From Myxococcales bacterium (GTDB lineage: Bacteria > Myxococcota > Bradymonadia > REDH01), in assembly GCA_018970625.1 (NCBI GenBank), contig JAGWVZ010000005.1:1-23738 (forward strand): DNA of 23,738 bases, given 5' to 3'. The notes below the pieces were generated by a model. That model was not told the origin of the DNA, did no database searches, and saw nothing but the letters and a program-made list of their open reading frames with translations. Below are positions 1 through 8,118 of the stretch, piece after piece. Each line of letters begins with the position of its first letter. Position 1 is the first letter of the stretch. The position numbers were made by a program, and so were the translations under genes.

Positions 1-350
1 GTTGGCAGTTTCAGGAAGCCGCCGACGCGTTTGCGACGCTGGCCGATGAGGCTGAGGGGTCGGATCGGCAGTTCCTGTTGGGTCTTGCGGAGATCTCGCA
101 GGGCTTCTTCCGTATCTGGCACAAGAACGGTGAAGCCAACGCCATGGTCGAGTACCTGACCAAAGGCATGGAGATGCTGAAACCGTTCCCGAAGGGCGCG
201 CTTGGCATTCAGGCCGACCAGATGCAGCAGCTGCTCGCAGGTTGTTTACAGGAGGCCAGACGCTGGCTTCGTGGCGACAGCGAGCTGTTCAATCGGGACT
301 TCATCCCGCGTCTGACGTACATCTCGAAGACCGGTGCCGTGGAAGAGTGA
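1..350 (+). CDS. DUF309-like protein, 3' part only (5' truncated by window edge)
   Basis: An open frame enters the window in frame 3 (first full codon at base 3) and ends at TGA 348-350, giving about 115 residues. It begins WQFQEAADAF and continues with a short acidic turn, then FLLGLAEISQGFFRIWHKNG. This is the pattern of DUF309 proteins: an amphipathic 'EA..xLE..W' helix, then a 'FLqGLiqla.a..h...GN..GA' helix, then a third helix of the 'ml.pfp' type. DUF309 proteins are small all-helical proteins of unknown biochemical role. The true start lies upstream of the window, so the internal ATG at 78 should not be taken as the start. The upstream neighbour is not visible. A small inverted repeat overlaps the stop codon. 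Coding is clear; the family call is moderately sure and rests on pattern only. Confidence 0.7.
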   Translation, partial: WQFQEAADAFATLADEAEGSDRQFLLGLAEISQGFFRIWHKNGEANAMVEYLTKGMEMLKPFPKGALGIQADQMQQLLAGCLQEARRWLRGDSELFNRDFIPRLTYISKTGAVEE

Positions 351-361
351 GCCTGGGGCTC
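349..361 (+). terminator. possible weak hairpin terminator after the DUF309-like gene
   Basis: GAGCC (349-353), loop TGG, GGCTC (357-361) form a perfect 5-bp stem that starts inside the TGA stop codon and is followed by a T-rich stretch (gttgtttcgggttt). The stem is short and the T-run is broken, so this is only a candidate intrinsic terminator separating the gene from the transketolase promoter region. Confidence 0.25.
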
Positions 362-388
362 GCGTTGTTTCGGGTTTCTACAGGGTCG

Positions 389-417
389 TTGAAGTTCTGG
401 GGAAGGTACACTAGACG
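389..417 (+). promoter_or_regulatory. candidate sigma70-type promoter for transketolase
   Basis: TTGAAG (389-394), a 17-base spacer and TAGACG (412-417). Transcription would start near 424 and leave a leader of about 30 bases before the ATG at 456. The -35 is a fair match to TTGACA; the -10 matches mainly at TA and position 4. The same TTG-N20-TAG layout recurs upstream of other genes here, which raises confidence slightly. Confidence 0.35.
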
Positions 418-455
418 GCCGCGCCGTTGACCCGCCGTGGCACCCGGAGCCTGTC

Positions 456-2390
456 ATGTCCTTTGGATTCGAAGCTGATGTCCTGTCCTCCGAACTCGTG
501 GCCGAGCTGTCCGAGCGTCGTCGTCACGCCGCTGCCGACATCGTGCGGCTGACGTCGCTGTCGCAGTCTGGACACCCGGGCGGGAGCCTGTCGACGATTG
601 ACGCGTTGCTCGTGATTTACGCGTGCATGAACCACAAGCCAGGCGAGCCGCACTGGGACGGGCGCGATCGTGTGGTGGTGTCGCATGGTCATATCTCGCC
701 GGCGGTATATGGTACGCTGGCCAGCTATGGCTACTTCCCGATTGAAGAAGCCTATGTTGGCTTCCGCAAGTGTGGGTCGGTGTTTGGCGGCCACGTCGAG
801 ACGGTCGTGCCGGGCGTGGAATGGAACACCGGCAATCTTGGTCAGGGCCTGTCGGCCGGCGTGGGTTTTGCCATGGCGGCCAAGCTGCGCGGCACCGGCA
901 CGCGCTCGTTTGTGCTGATGGGCGACGGCGAGCAGCAGAAAGGTCAGATCTCGGAGGCACGCCGCTTTGCGGTGAAGTTCGGTCTGGATCAGCTGGTCGC
1001 GCTTATTGACGTCAACCGCCTGCAGATCGGTGGCAAGACGGCCGACATCATGCCGCTGGATATCGCAGCGGACTGGGCCGCCGATGGCTGGAACGTCGTG
1101 AACGTGAACGGCCACAGCTTCCAGGAAATTTATAGCGCCCTGAAGGCGGCGCTGGCAGCGAAGGGCGGCGTGCCGACCGTCGTGTTGCTGAACACGATCA
1201 TGGGCAAGGGCATCAGCGCGATTGAAGACAACTGCAAGTACCACGGTCAGGCGCTCACGGACGCGCAGGCCGAGGCGGCTTTTGCGGAGCTGGGTGTGGA
1301 GTCCAATCTGGAGGCGCTGCGCGCGCTTCGGAAGACCCGCAACTCCACACTGCCGCACCATATTCATGTGGACCGCAACATCGTGCTGAAGACGGGCAGC
1401 CCGGTCACCTATGACGTGAAGACGAAGACGGATTGCCGCAGCGCGTACGGTACTGCCCTGGCCGATCTGGCGCGCCTGAACAAGGACGAGCCGGGCAGCT
1501 GGCCGGTGGTGGGCATTTCGTGCGACCTGGAAGGGTCGGTGAAGATGAACGATTTTCACGCGATTACGCCGGATCGTTTCATTGAGGCGGGTATCGCGGA
1601 GCACCACGCCGCCGTTCTGGCGGGTTCGCTGAGCAAGGAAGGCGTCGTGCCTTTTTACAGCACGTTCGGCATGTTCGCGGTGGTCGAGGGTTACAACCAG
1701 CAACGTCTGAACGATCAGAACGAGACAGCGCCGAAGGTGGTGGTCACCCACTGCGGACTGGACGTCGGCGAAGACGGCCCCACGCACCAGTGCATCGACT
1801 ATGTGTCGCTGATGCGCAATCTGTTTGGCTTTGAGTGCTATGTGCCCGCCGATCCAAACGAAACGGACCGCATCATCCGTACGGTGGCGCCCCGCTACGC
1901 GCCGACCCTCGTCGCGATGGGTCGCAGCAAGCTCCCCACCATCGCCACCCTCGACGGTCAGCCGGCGCTCGGCGGCGGCCACGAATTTGTGCCCGGCAAG
2001 TGGGTGACGCTTCGCGAAGGCAACGATGCGGTCGTATTTGCCGTGGGCCCCATGGTATATCGTGCGGTCGAGGCGTCGGACGCGCTCGCCGCGCAGGGAT
2101 TTGGACTGCGCGTGGTGAACGCGTCGAGCCTGAAGCCGTTTGATCGTGACTGCATCCTGTCGGCAGCACGCGAAGTGGGTTGCCTGCTGACGTATGAAGA
2201 TCACCACGTCGACACGGGATTGGGCGCCATCGTTGCGGGGGCGGTCGCAGACGCGGGTCTGGCGGTCAGGCTGCGGCGTCTGGGGGTGTCGAAGTATTCC
2301 ACGAGCGGCGTTCCGGACGATCTTTTCGCTGCGCAGGGCCTCGCGCCGTCTGATCTGGCGGCCGCCGCAAAGGCGCTTGCGGGTCGCTGA
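456..2390 (+). CDS. tkt: transketolase
   Basis: Thiamine-diphosphate enzyme moving two-carbon ketol units between sugar phosphates in the non-oxidative pentose phosphate pathway, cytoplasmic. The 644-aa protein is close to the usual full single-chain length of 620-670. Visible features: SQSGHPGG near residues 36-43 (N-terminal active-site His), the ThDP/Mg motif GDGE at 156-159 followed by Asn187 in DVNRLQ (the expected spacing), KGISAIE and KYHG before the mid domain, and EAGIAEHHA, which carries the catalytic Glu of the pyrimidine domain. A C-terminal transketolase domain follows (MGRSKLP to the end). ATG 456 has GGAG at 446-449, six bases upstream. Downstream, an outer-membrane protein gene starts 7 bases after the stop, so the two are probably cotranscribed even though they are functionally unrelated. 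The compact form resembles the animal/archaeal-like transketolase group as much as enterobacterial TktA. The related DXP synthase is unlikely because the domain order and motifs fit transketolase. Confidence 0.95.
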   Translation: MSFGFEADVLSSELVAELSERRRHAAADIVRLTSLSQSGHPGGSLSTIDALLVIYACMNHKPGEPHWDGRDRVVVSHGHISPAVYGTLASYGYFPIEEAYVGFRKCGSVFGGHVETVVPGVEWNTGNLGQGLSAGVGFAMAAKLRGTGTRSFVLMGDGEQQKGQISEARRFAVKFGLDQLVALIDVNRLQIGGKTADIMPLDIAADWAADGWNVVNVNGHSFQEIYSALKAALAAKGGVPTVVLLNTIMGKGISAIEDNCKYHGQALTDAQAEAAFAELGVESNLEALRALRKTRNSTLPHHIHVDRNIVLKTGSPVTYDVKTKTDCRSAYGTALADLARLNKDEPGSWPVVGISCDLEGSVKMNDFHAITPDRFIEAGIAEHHAAVLAGSLSKEGVVPFYSTFGMFAVVEGYNQQRLNDQNETAPKVVVTHCGLDVGEDGPTHQCIDYVSLMRNLFGFECYVPADPNETDRIIRTVAPRYAPTLVAMGRSKLPTIATLDGQPALGGGHEFVPGKWVTLREGNDAVVFAVGPMVYRAVEASDALAAQGFGLRVVNASSLKPFDRDCILSAAREVGCLLTYEDHHVDTGLGAIVAGAVADAGLAVRLRRLGVSKYSTSGVPDDLFAAQGLAPSDLAAAAKALAGR

Positions 2391-2397
2391 CGCTGCC

Positions 2398-4470
2398 ATG
2401 GGCCGAGGCTGGCGCGTGCTCGACGCGCCGGTCGCGGCCGTCCTTCGCCTGCTTCTGGGGGTCCTGCTGTGCTGTTGCGTGGCGCCGTGTGCGTTTGGTC
2501 AGGGCGTTGCAGATTCGGGCGCGGACGTTGAGTTGAACGTGGGCGATGGTTCGGGCGTGGTGGAGTCACCGTTATCGGCTGAGTCTGACGTGGGCGATGG
2601 TTCGGGCGCGGTGGAGTCACCGTTATCGGCTGAGACGGACGTGGGCGACAGGCCCGGGCGGCGGAATGCGTGGGGTGACGCTGAGGGGTCGGGGGAGCTT
2701 TCGGAGCGGGATGCCGCCCTGCCCAACGGCGCGACGGAGGCATCGATTCAGCGTGGTATTCCGGTGAGGTCTCCGTGGGCTCGTCTTGCGGAGTGGGAAT
2801 GGGAGCATGTGGAGCCGCTGATGGCGCGGCTGGGACTGCGACCGGTGCATGCTCCGAACGGCCTGACGGTGTGTGAGGTGACGATCGAGACGGACGAGGT
2901 GTTTGATCCTGAAGACGTATTCCCTATGTTTCTCAATAGTTTGCACGTAGTCAGCCGAGAGTCGGTGGTGCGTGGTGCGCTGACATTTGAGCAGGGGGAT
3001 CCGTTCACGGAGCTGATGTACCGGGACAGTGAGCGGCAGCTTCGGAATCCGTCGCAGTATTCGATTGTGCTGGTGTTGCCTGTGGAGGGGGAGTCGACGG
3101 CGGCAGGTTGCGTGGATATTCTGGTGGTGACGAAGGACGTGTGGAGTCTGACGCCGACGTGGTTTTTCACGACGGCGGGCGTGTTGACAGGTGTGCAGGT
3201 GGGGCTGGTGGAGACGAACTTTCTGGGGCTGAATGATCAGCTGGCGGCGACGTTCAACTGGGGTCTGGGGTCGTGGACGCTGGGTCCGCGTTATTATTCC
3301 CCCCGGATTGGGGGAACGCGGTGGCAGATATCGGAGGCGTTCGACGCGATTCACGACCGTGAGTTGAACGAATACGAGGGATTCGCGCAGCAGCTGGTGG
3401 TGTCTCGTCCGTTGTACGAGAGTCACGTGCCTCTGGGGTGGCGTTTTGAGGTCGGTGGTTCGAGTCGGATCGTGCGTCGTTTTGAGGGCTCGGAGATCCG
3501 GACGTACGATGCGCCAGAGACGGGTGAGGTCGAGAGCATCGATGAGCGCTGGCGGGAGCGAACGGTGTCGGTGTCGGGTGAGGCGACGCGTTCGTACGGG
3601 GTAGCGGTAAAACACAACGTCAGCATGGGGCTGAGCGTTTCGGCGCGAGATGCGGAGGCGCTGCCCTACGAGCGGTTGAGCGAGCCGGCATTGCGGTCGT
3701 TCGAAGACGCGCGGTTGCCACGGGAAGAGCGGGTCGTGGGGCCCGGCGTGGGGTACGAGGTGTACCGGAATCGCTGGATGACGGTGCGCAATGTGCGGAC
3801 GTTCGGGGTGGGTGAGGAGGTTCGGCTGGGTTATTATGGCTCGCTGGGGGTGCGATATTCAGAGCCGGGTCTTGGAGCGACGGCCCGTTTTGGTCGAGTG
3901 ACGTCCCTGTTGGGGTATCGTGTTCGCGTGATGGGAGATGGCTGGATCAGCGGGCAGGTGGAGCAGAGTGTGCGTGTCGAGGAGCGCCCACTGGCGTCGG
4001 TGAGTGATGTGACGACGAGTGGGGAGCTTCGAATGGTGTCGGGTCTGACGGCGGCAGGTCGTCTGGTGATGCGCTTTTCGGGGGTACGCCTGGGCCGGAA
4101 TGAGGGGAACGTGCAGGTGTTGCTGGGTGGCGACACGGGGTTGCGTGGTTATCCGAACGGTTATTTGCAGAGCGAACGGTATGTGTTGTGGAACGTGGAG
4201 TGGCGAACGCGGAGCGTGGAGGTGCTTCGAACGCGGCTGGGTCTGGTATTCTTTGGTGACGCAGCCGCAACATTGGACGACACTCGCAACATGCGGTATA
4301 AGGCCGCCCTGGGCCTTGGTGTACGCTGGATGATTCCGCAGTTAGGCACTGAAGTGCGCGCTCTGGATATCGGGTTTCCGCTGGACCCTTCTCGTTGGCA
4401 ATCGCTGGGCAATGGCCCGGCCCGTTTCCCGCAGCCTGTGATCTCGATCACGTTCGGTCAGGTTTTCTGA
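2398..4470 (+). CDS. Omp85/BamA-TamA-like outer-membrane beta-barrel protein
   Basis: A 690-aa protein starting at ATG 2398, seven bases after the transketolase stop and without a clear Shine-Dalgarno, so translation is probably coupled. A signal peptide is visible: a basic start (MGRGWR), then a hydrophobic run with an unusual CCC, ending near CAFGQ. A low-complexity Gly/Ser/Glu linker with a 17-aa repeat follows (about residues 48-85). Next comes one POTRA-like region (about 160-250, VVRGALTFEQGD with a paired Arg/Leu-rich helix), then a long beta-rich C-terminal half with alternating Gly/Tyr/Arg strands. LRGYPNG (near residue 582) matches the conserved Omp85 loop-6 motif (V/L-R-G-F/Y), and the chain ends in Phe, as outer-membrane barrels do. 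Omp85 proteins insert or export proteins or lipids at the outer membrane. With only one obvious POTRA it is unlikely to be BamA itself; the substrate is unknown. Confidence 0.8.
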   Translation: MGRGWRVLDAPVAAVLRLLLGVLLCCCVAPCAFGQGVADSGADVELNVGDGSGVVESPLSAESDVGDGSGAVESPLSAETDVGDRPGRRNAWGDAEGSGELSERDAALPNGATEASIQRGIPVRSPWARLAEWEWEHVEPLMARLGLRPVHAPNGLTVCEVTIETDEVFDPEDVFPMFLNSLHVVSRESVVRGALTFEQGDPFTELMYRDSERQLRNPSQYSIVLVLPVEGESTAAGCVDILVVTKDVWSLTPTWFFTTAGVLTGVQVGLVETNFLGLNDQLAATFNWGLGSWTLGPRYYSPRIGGTRWQISEAFDAIHDRELNEYEGFAQQLVVSRPLYESHVPLGWRFEVGGSSRIVRRFEGSEIRTYDAPETGEVESIDERWRERTVSVSGEATRSYGVAVKHNVSMGLSVSARDAEALPYERLSEPALRSFEDARLPREERVVGPGVGYEVYRNRWMTVRNVRTFGVGEEVRLGYYGSLGVRYSEPGLGATARFGRVTSLLGYRVRVMGDGWISGQVEQSVRVEERPLASVSDVTTSGELRMVSGLTAAGRLVMRFSGVRLGRNEGNVQVLLGGDTGLRGYPNGYLQSERYVLWNVEWRTRSVEVLRTRLGLVFFGDAAATLDDTRNMRYKAALGLGVRWMIPQLGTEVRALDIGFPLDPSRWQSLGNGPARFPQPVISITFGQVF
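2539..2649 (+). repeat. 51-base in-frame tandem repeat in the Omp85-like gene
   Basis: Two nearly identical 51-base units, 2539-2589 and 2590-2640, differ at only a few bases and are followed by a 9-base start of a third unit (GTGGGCGAC, 2641-2649). Each encodes a 17-residue segment beginning VGDGSG and ending SPLSAE-(S/T)-D. The repeat lies between the signal peptide and the folded part, in an acidic, Ser/Gly-rich linker. Because the unit is a multiple of three, copy-number change would keep the frame. Confidence 0.9.
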
Positions 4471-4578
4471 GGCAAGGATGCCGAGTATCGCTAGCACAGA
4501 GTGGTTAGTCTGGCCGTTGGCGGTGGTGACAGATGGGCGCGGGTTTGGTTCGCGGGGTTGCGGAGGAACGGTTCAGTC

Positions 4579-7338
4579 ATGACGGAGCAGCAGGAGATGG
4601 CACCTCGACGCTTCGGCAAGTACGTCTTGCTGGAGCGGATCGGCCGCGGAGGTATGGCCGAGGTGTTTCGAGCGCGCACGTACGGCCCTGGCGGCTTTGC
4701 GAAGGACTGTGCGATCAAGCGGATTCTGCCGAACCTGCTGGATGATGAGCAGTTCGTCCGGATGTTCATTGATGAAGCGCGTCTGACCTCGCATCTGGCG
4801 CACCCGAACATTGTGCAGGTGCTGGAGCTGGGTGAGCTTCAGGGCAGTCTTTTCATCGCGATGGAGTACATTGCCGGAAAAGACCTTCTGGATGTGCTGG
4901 CGCGTTGTGCTCGTCGTTCGCGGCGAATTCCGCGCGAGCTGGTGTTGTACATCATGATGGAGCTGCTGCGTGCGCTGGACTACGCGCACAACGCGCTGGA
5001 CGAACGCGGCGAGCCGATTCGGATTGTGCACCGTGATGTGTCGCCGTCGAACGTGCTGGTGTCATACACGGGCACGGTGAAGATCGGCGATTTTGGCATT
5101 GCGCGGTCGGGTCTGCAGACGAATCGAACGGAAGTGGGGACGCAGAAAGGGAAGATGGGCTACATGAGCCCCGAGCAGGTGACGGGTGCGGCGATCGATC
5201 GTCGCAGTGACCTGTTTGCGGCTTCGGTCATCTTCTTTGAGATGCTGACCATGAGCCGGCTCTTCAAGGCTGAGAATGACCTGGAGGTGATGCTCAAGAT
5301 CCGTGACTGCGAGATCGAGACGGACCTTGAGCGCATGAGCGCGCTGCCGGATGACCTGCGTGCGATCGTGCGGAAGGGTCTGGCTCGAGACGCTCGCGAT
5401 CGTTTTCAGACGGCTCATGAGTTTTACACGGCGATCGCCCGCTTCGTGTTCAAGAACGAGATCGACGTCGGTGCGCCGAACGTCGAAGCGTTCATGCGCG
5501 ACATGTTTGCGGATCGTATCGCCGAAGAGATGGGTCGCCGAGCGAGCGATCCGAGTATCGATTCGCCCGGTATTCCGGACGAGAATGAAGCCCCAACGCT
5601 TCGGTTTCGCGATGATGAGGGCCGCATTCACGGCCCGATGACGCACGCGATGATGGAAGAGCTGCTGTTATCGCGCCCGGTTGCTGAGAACGAGCGGGTG
5701 TCGGTGAGGGGTGGCCCGTGGGTTTGTCTGAGCGAGGTGCCCACGCTGGTGAGTGTTCAGGCCGGTCGGCCTCGGATGCTGGGGGCTCGTCCGGATTCGT
5801 CGCCTGCTTTTCAGATGCCTGCTTCCCCGGGGGAGACGCCATCGACGGTGCTGGCGTATCGTGCGGGCGGAAGCGTTGATTCACAGACAGGGCTTCGGGA
5901 AGGTCGCGAGGCATCGAGTGGGCGCAAAGCGTCGATACCGTCGGGCCGGGTGCAGAGGCCTGACTCGTCGAACCGGAATGAAGCGCTCGACAGCGCCCTG
6001 TCGGACAGTCGGCCGCCTCGTCTGGGGTCTGCCCGTTCCGCTCGAGGCGCCGATGACCCAGACGACCATGCCATGGAGCAGTTTCTGCAGCGCGCCGGCA
6101 TGGAGTCTCGGCAAGGTGCAGATACGTCGATTGGTGGGCGCGACCGGAGTGGTATCAAGTCGCTGCTGGAGGCCTATCTTTCGGACTCTGAACCGGTCGT
6201 GGCTTCAGTCGCCACGAGTGAACGCAGTCGGATGGGTACACCGCGTGTGTCTGCGGACACACCGATTCACATGAATACGGCAGCGGGCGGGAGTAACCCT
6301 GCGTTTGATGCGACGATCGGGCCGGTGTCGGGTTCGGGGAGGACGCCCCCGGGTTCGGCGCCTCGTCCACCGATCAACGATTTGCACCATGCCGTATTGT
6401 TTGATCCGAATGAAGTGTCTTCCCCTGCCATTGGGAAGCAGCGTACAGCTGACTGGGAGGAGCTGTCTCTTGCGGGCATGAATCCCAATCGCCGGCGTAA
6501 ACGTGGATACCTGAATCTGAACGAGTCAGGTGTGCATGCCGTGGCGAGCGAGGTCGTCTCCAGCGATCGCGCCGTGGCTCAGTTTGGCGCTCCGGCGCTG
6601 GAGGGTACACTGGGTCGGCTGTCGGTAGCGCATCTGATGCATCGCATTCACTCGCATGGGCTGACGGGCCTTCTTCAGATTCAACATGACCCCTGGCACA
6701 AAGAGATTTTCTTTCGGGATGGCATTCCGGTGGCCGTGTATTCTTCGCTGAACGAAGAGACGCTCGGGGCGATCCTGGTCAGGCAGGGTGTGTTGAGCGC
6801 CGAGAAGCTGCACGCGCTGCAGGAGCGGGTGGAGCATGAACAGGGTGTGCTGGGTGATGAGCTCGTTCGCAGTGGCCTGATCGCACCGCATGCACTTTTC
6901 CATCACCTCTCGGAGCGGCTTCGGGAGATTTTGTCGAACGTGCTGTTTACTCTGGACGGAACCTGGCGCTGGTGGAGCGGAGCACGTCAGAGTGCGGAGC
7001 GTATGCCGATCCCTGTTGATCTGCCGGGCCTGATCAATCGCACAATGCTGGAATACGTGAGCGGTCCGTTCTGCAAGCGGTTCTTCGAGGGTCGCTCACA
7101 CGTGCGGATTCATCGCCTGATCGACGCGCGTGATTTGACGCGGGTGAATCTGGCGCCCCGTGCGCTTCGACTGGCAACGATGATTGAACGGACCGATACC
7201 GTGGCCTCGATCCTGACTCGATTTACGGAGTCACACCGGTGGAAAGAGAACGAAGTGTACCAGCTTCTTTTTCTGCTGGTGGAGTTCGAAGCGATCGCCT
7301 TCACCGATGAAGAGCGGCTTCGGTTACCGGGCGACTGA
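4579..7338 (+). CDS. Ser/Thr protein kinase with GYF-like and DUF4388 (PATAN-like) domains
   Basis: A 919-aa cytoplasmic signalling protein. The kinase domain spans about residues 13-290: glycine loop IGRGGMAEVF (21-30), catalytic Lys47, HRDVSPSN (151-158), DFG (171-173) and GYMSPEQ (194-200), so all catalytic residues are present. A short segment at about 340-392 (LRFRDDEGRIHGPMT..) resembles GYF-2/DUF4339-like modules, then a long disordered Ser/Pro/Arg-rich linker runs to about 670. The C-terminus (about 673-740 onward) has the DUF4388 pattern EGTLGRLSVAHLMHRI..GLTGLLQI..FFRDGIPV, and a helical tail follows. In Myxococcota such proteins couple kinase output to regulatory scaffolds. The start at 4579 is preferred over an in-frame GTG at 4501 because GGAGG lies at 4562-4566 and the conserved kinase domain begins just after MTEQQEM. 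No membrane segment is visible. It starts 108 bases after the Omp85-like gene. The target is unknown. Confidence 0.9.
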   Translation: MTEQQEMAPRRFGKYVLLERIGRGGMAEVFRARTYGPGGFAKDCAIKRILPNLLDDEQFVRMFIDEARLTSHLAHPNIVQVLELGELQGSLFIAMEYIAGKDLLDVLARCARRSRRIPRELVLYIMMELLRALDYAHNALDERGEPIRIVHRDVSPSNVLVSYTGTVKIGDFGIARSGLQTNRTEVGTQKGKMGYMSPEQVTGAAIDRRSDLFAASVIFFEMLTMSRLFKAENDLEVMLKIRDCEIETDLERMSALPDDLRAIVRKGLARDARDRFQTAHEFYTAIARFVFKNEIDVGAPNVEAFMRDMFADRIAEEMGRRASDPSIDSPGIPDENEAPTLRFRDDEGRIHGPMTHAMMEELLLSRPVAENERVSVRGGPWVCLSEVPTLVSVQAGRPRMLGARPDSSPAFQMPASPGETPSTVLAYRAGGSVDSQTGLREGREASSGRKASIPSGRVQRPDSSNRNEALDSALSDSRPPRLGSARSARGADDPDDHAMEQFLQRAGMESRQGADTSIGGRDRSGIKSLLEAYLSDSEPVVASVATSERSRMGTPRVSADTPIHMNTAAGGSNPAFDATIGPVSGSGRTPPGSAPRPPINDLHHAVLFDPNEVSSPAIGKQRTADWEELSLAGMNPNRRRKRGYLNLNESGVHAVASEVVSSDRAVAQFGAPALEGTLGRLSVAHLMHRIHSHGLTGLLQIQHDPWHKEIFFRDGIPVAVYSSLNEETLGAILVRQGVLSAEKLHALQERVEHEQGVLGDELVRSGLIAPHALFHHLSERLREILSNVLFTLDGTWRWWSGARQSAERMPIPVDLPGLINRTMLEYVSGPFCKRFFEGRSHVRIHRLIDARDLTRVNLAPRALRLATMIERTDTVASILTRFTESHRWKENEVYQLLFLLVEFEAIAFTDEERLRLPGD

Positions 7339-7380
7339 CAGCGCAGTCACGCCCTTCGCCATCTGATTGCAGAGCGCCTG

Positions 7381-7395
7381 CCGCGCGACGCGCGG
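7381..7395. terminator. candidate bidirectional terminator hairpin between convergent genes
   Basis: CCGCGC (7381-7386), loop GAC, GCGCGG (7390-7395): a perfect, very GC-rich 6-bp stem between the ends of the kinase gene (7338) and the minus-strand lipoprotein gene (7435). Its position between convergent genes fits a terminator, but neither side has a clean T-run. Confidence 0.4.
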
Positions 7396-7434
7396 TTGGT
7401 GCATTGCTTTGGGAGCAGGGGTGGCGCGATGTGG

Positions 7435-8118
7435 TCAGAGTCGGGACATGACCCGGTCGGCCATGTTGCGAAGCTGGTCTGGCGTGCAGAGCTCGGACTG
7501 GCAGCTTACGATGACGACACCTTTGCTGGCGCGATGAAAGAAGGCGTAATGCCGGATGCCCTCGAACTCCCCCCAGAACGCTTCATCGCCGACTGGGGCA
7601 GTGTCCGGGTTACGGTCGATGTAAGTCTCCTGAAGTCGTGCAAAGCGGCTGAGTGCCTGCCGCTGCTCGTCTTCCTGCCAGAGCTGGACAGCGAACCCGA
7701 AGCCGGCCGCTGACGCGAGCCGCAGCGCGTTGTAGTGGGGGCCAGGCTCAATGCCATCGAGGGTGGCGATGGTCAGATCGCCGGTGTACTGCATGAGCTC
7801 GCGGACGTCGGCGTGCGTGAGCAGGTCCGCGACACGCAGCGGTTCAGGCGGAGCAAGCCCCAGCCGGGTAGCCAGCTCTCTGTCTGCGCTGGCCGCCTGT
7901 GAACGGACGACGGGCGCTCGATTCGTGGCAGGCGCGGTGGCTTCGGGCGCACTGGCAGAGGCTTCTTCGGGTGGTGGTTCCTGCCCGGAGCCCATCGATC
8001 CGGCAGAAGGCTCTTCGGCAGCCGTCCCTTCGGCGACGCTGTCGGTACCGCGGCGACAGCCAGAGAGTGCGAGTGGCACCAGAAGCACCAAAGCGCACAC
8101 GCGCAGTCGACTGATCAT
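7435..8118 (-). CDS. lipoprotein of unknown function, coupled to the dynamin-like gene
   Basis: A 227-aa protein with a type II signal peptide: MISRLR, then the hydrophobic VCALVLLVPLALSGC with lipobox LSGC and Cys21 as the lipidated residue. A disordered Ala/Glu/Pro/Ser linker follows to about residue 70, as is common for envelope-anchored lipoproteins. The C-terminal part is a compact alpha/beta region with VGDEAFWGEF, HYAFFHRAS and VVIVSCQSELC, and the two Cys in SCQSELC could form a disulfide. I do not recognise a named family; it is loosely similar in pattern to small lipoproteins with a 'VGDeA' strand and a terminal 'ADRVMSRL' helix. The ATG at 8118 overlaps the TGA of the upstream gene as ATGA, implying translational coupling. 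The ATG is preferred over earlier in-frame codons because the signal peptide begins there. Confidence 0.75.
   Translation of the reverse strand: MISRLRVCALVLLVPLALSGCRRGTDSVAEGTAAEEPSAGSMGSGQEPPPEEASASAPEATAPATNRAPVVRSQAASADRELATRLGLAPPEPLRVADLLTHADVRELMQYTGDLTIATLDGIEPGPHYNALRLASAAGFGFAVQLWQEDEQRQALSRFARLQETYIDRNPDTAPVGDEAFWGEFEGIRHYAFFHRASKGVVIVSCQSELCTPDQLRNMADRVMSRL

Noticed and set aside
2194..2397. upstream extension of the Omp85-like gene into transketolase
   Set aside because: The signal peptide begins at ATG 2398; the extension overlaps transketolase in another frame and is Arg/Ser-rich.
411..2399. 662-codon open frame antisense to transketolase
   Set aside because: It mirrors the transketolase gene almost exactly, is Arg/His-rich without any fold motif, and is explained by strong GC third-position bias leaving the opposite strand stop-free.
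7396..7713. 105-codon plus-strand frame within the lipoprotein gene
   Set aside because: Shadow of the minus-strand lipoprotein, which has a clear signal peptide and coupled start.
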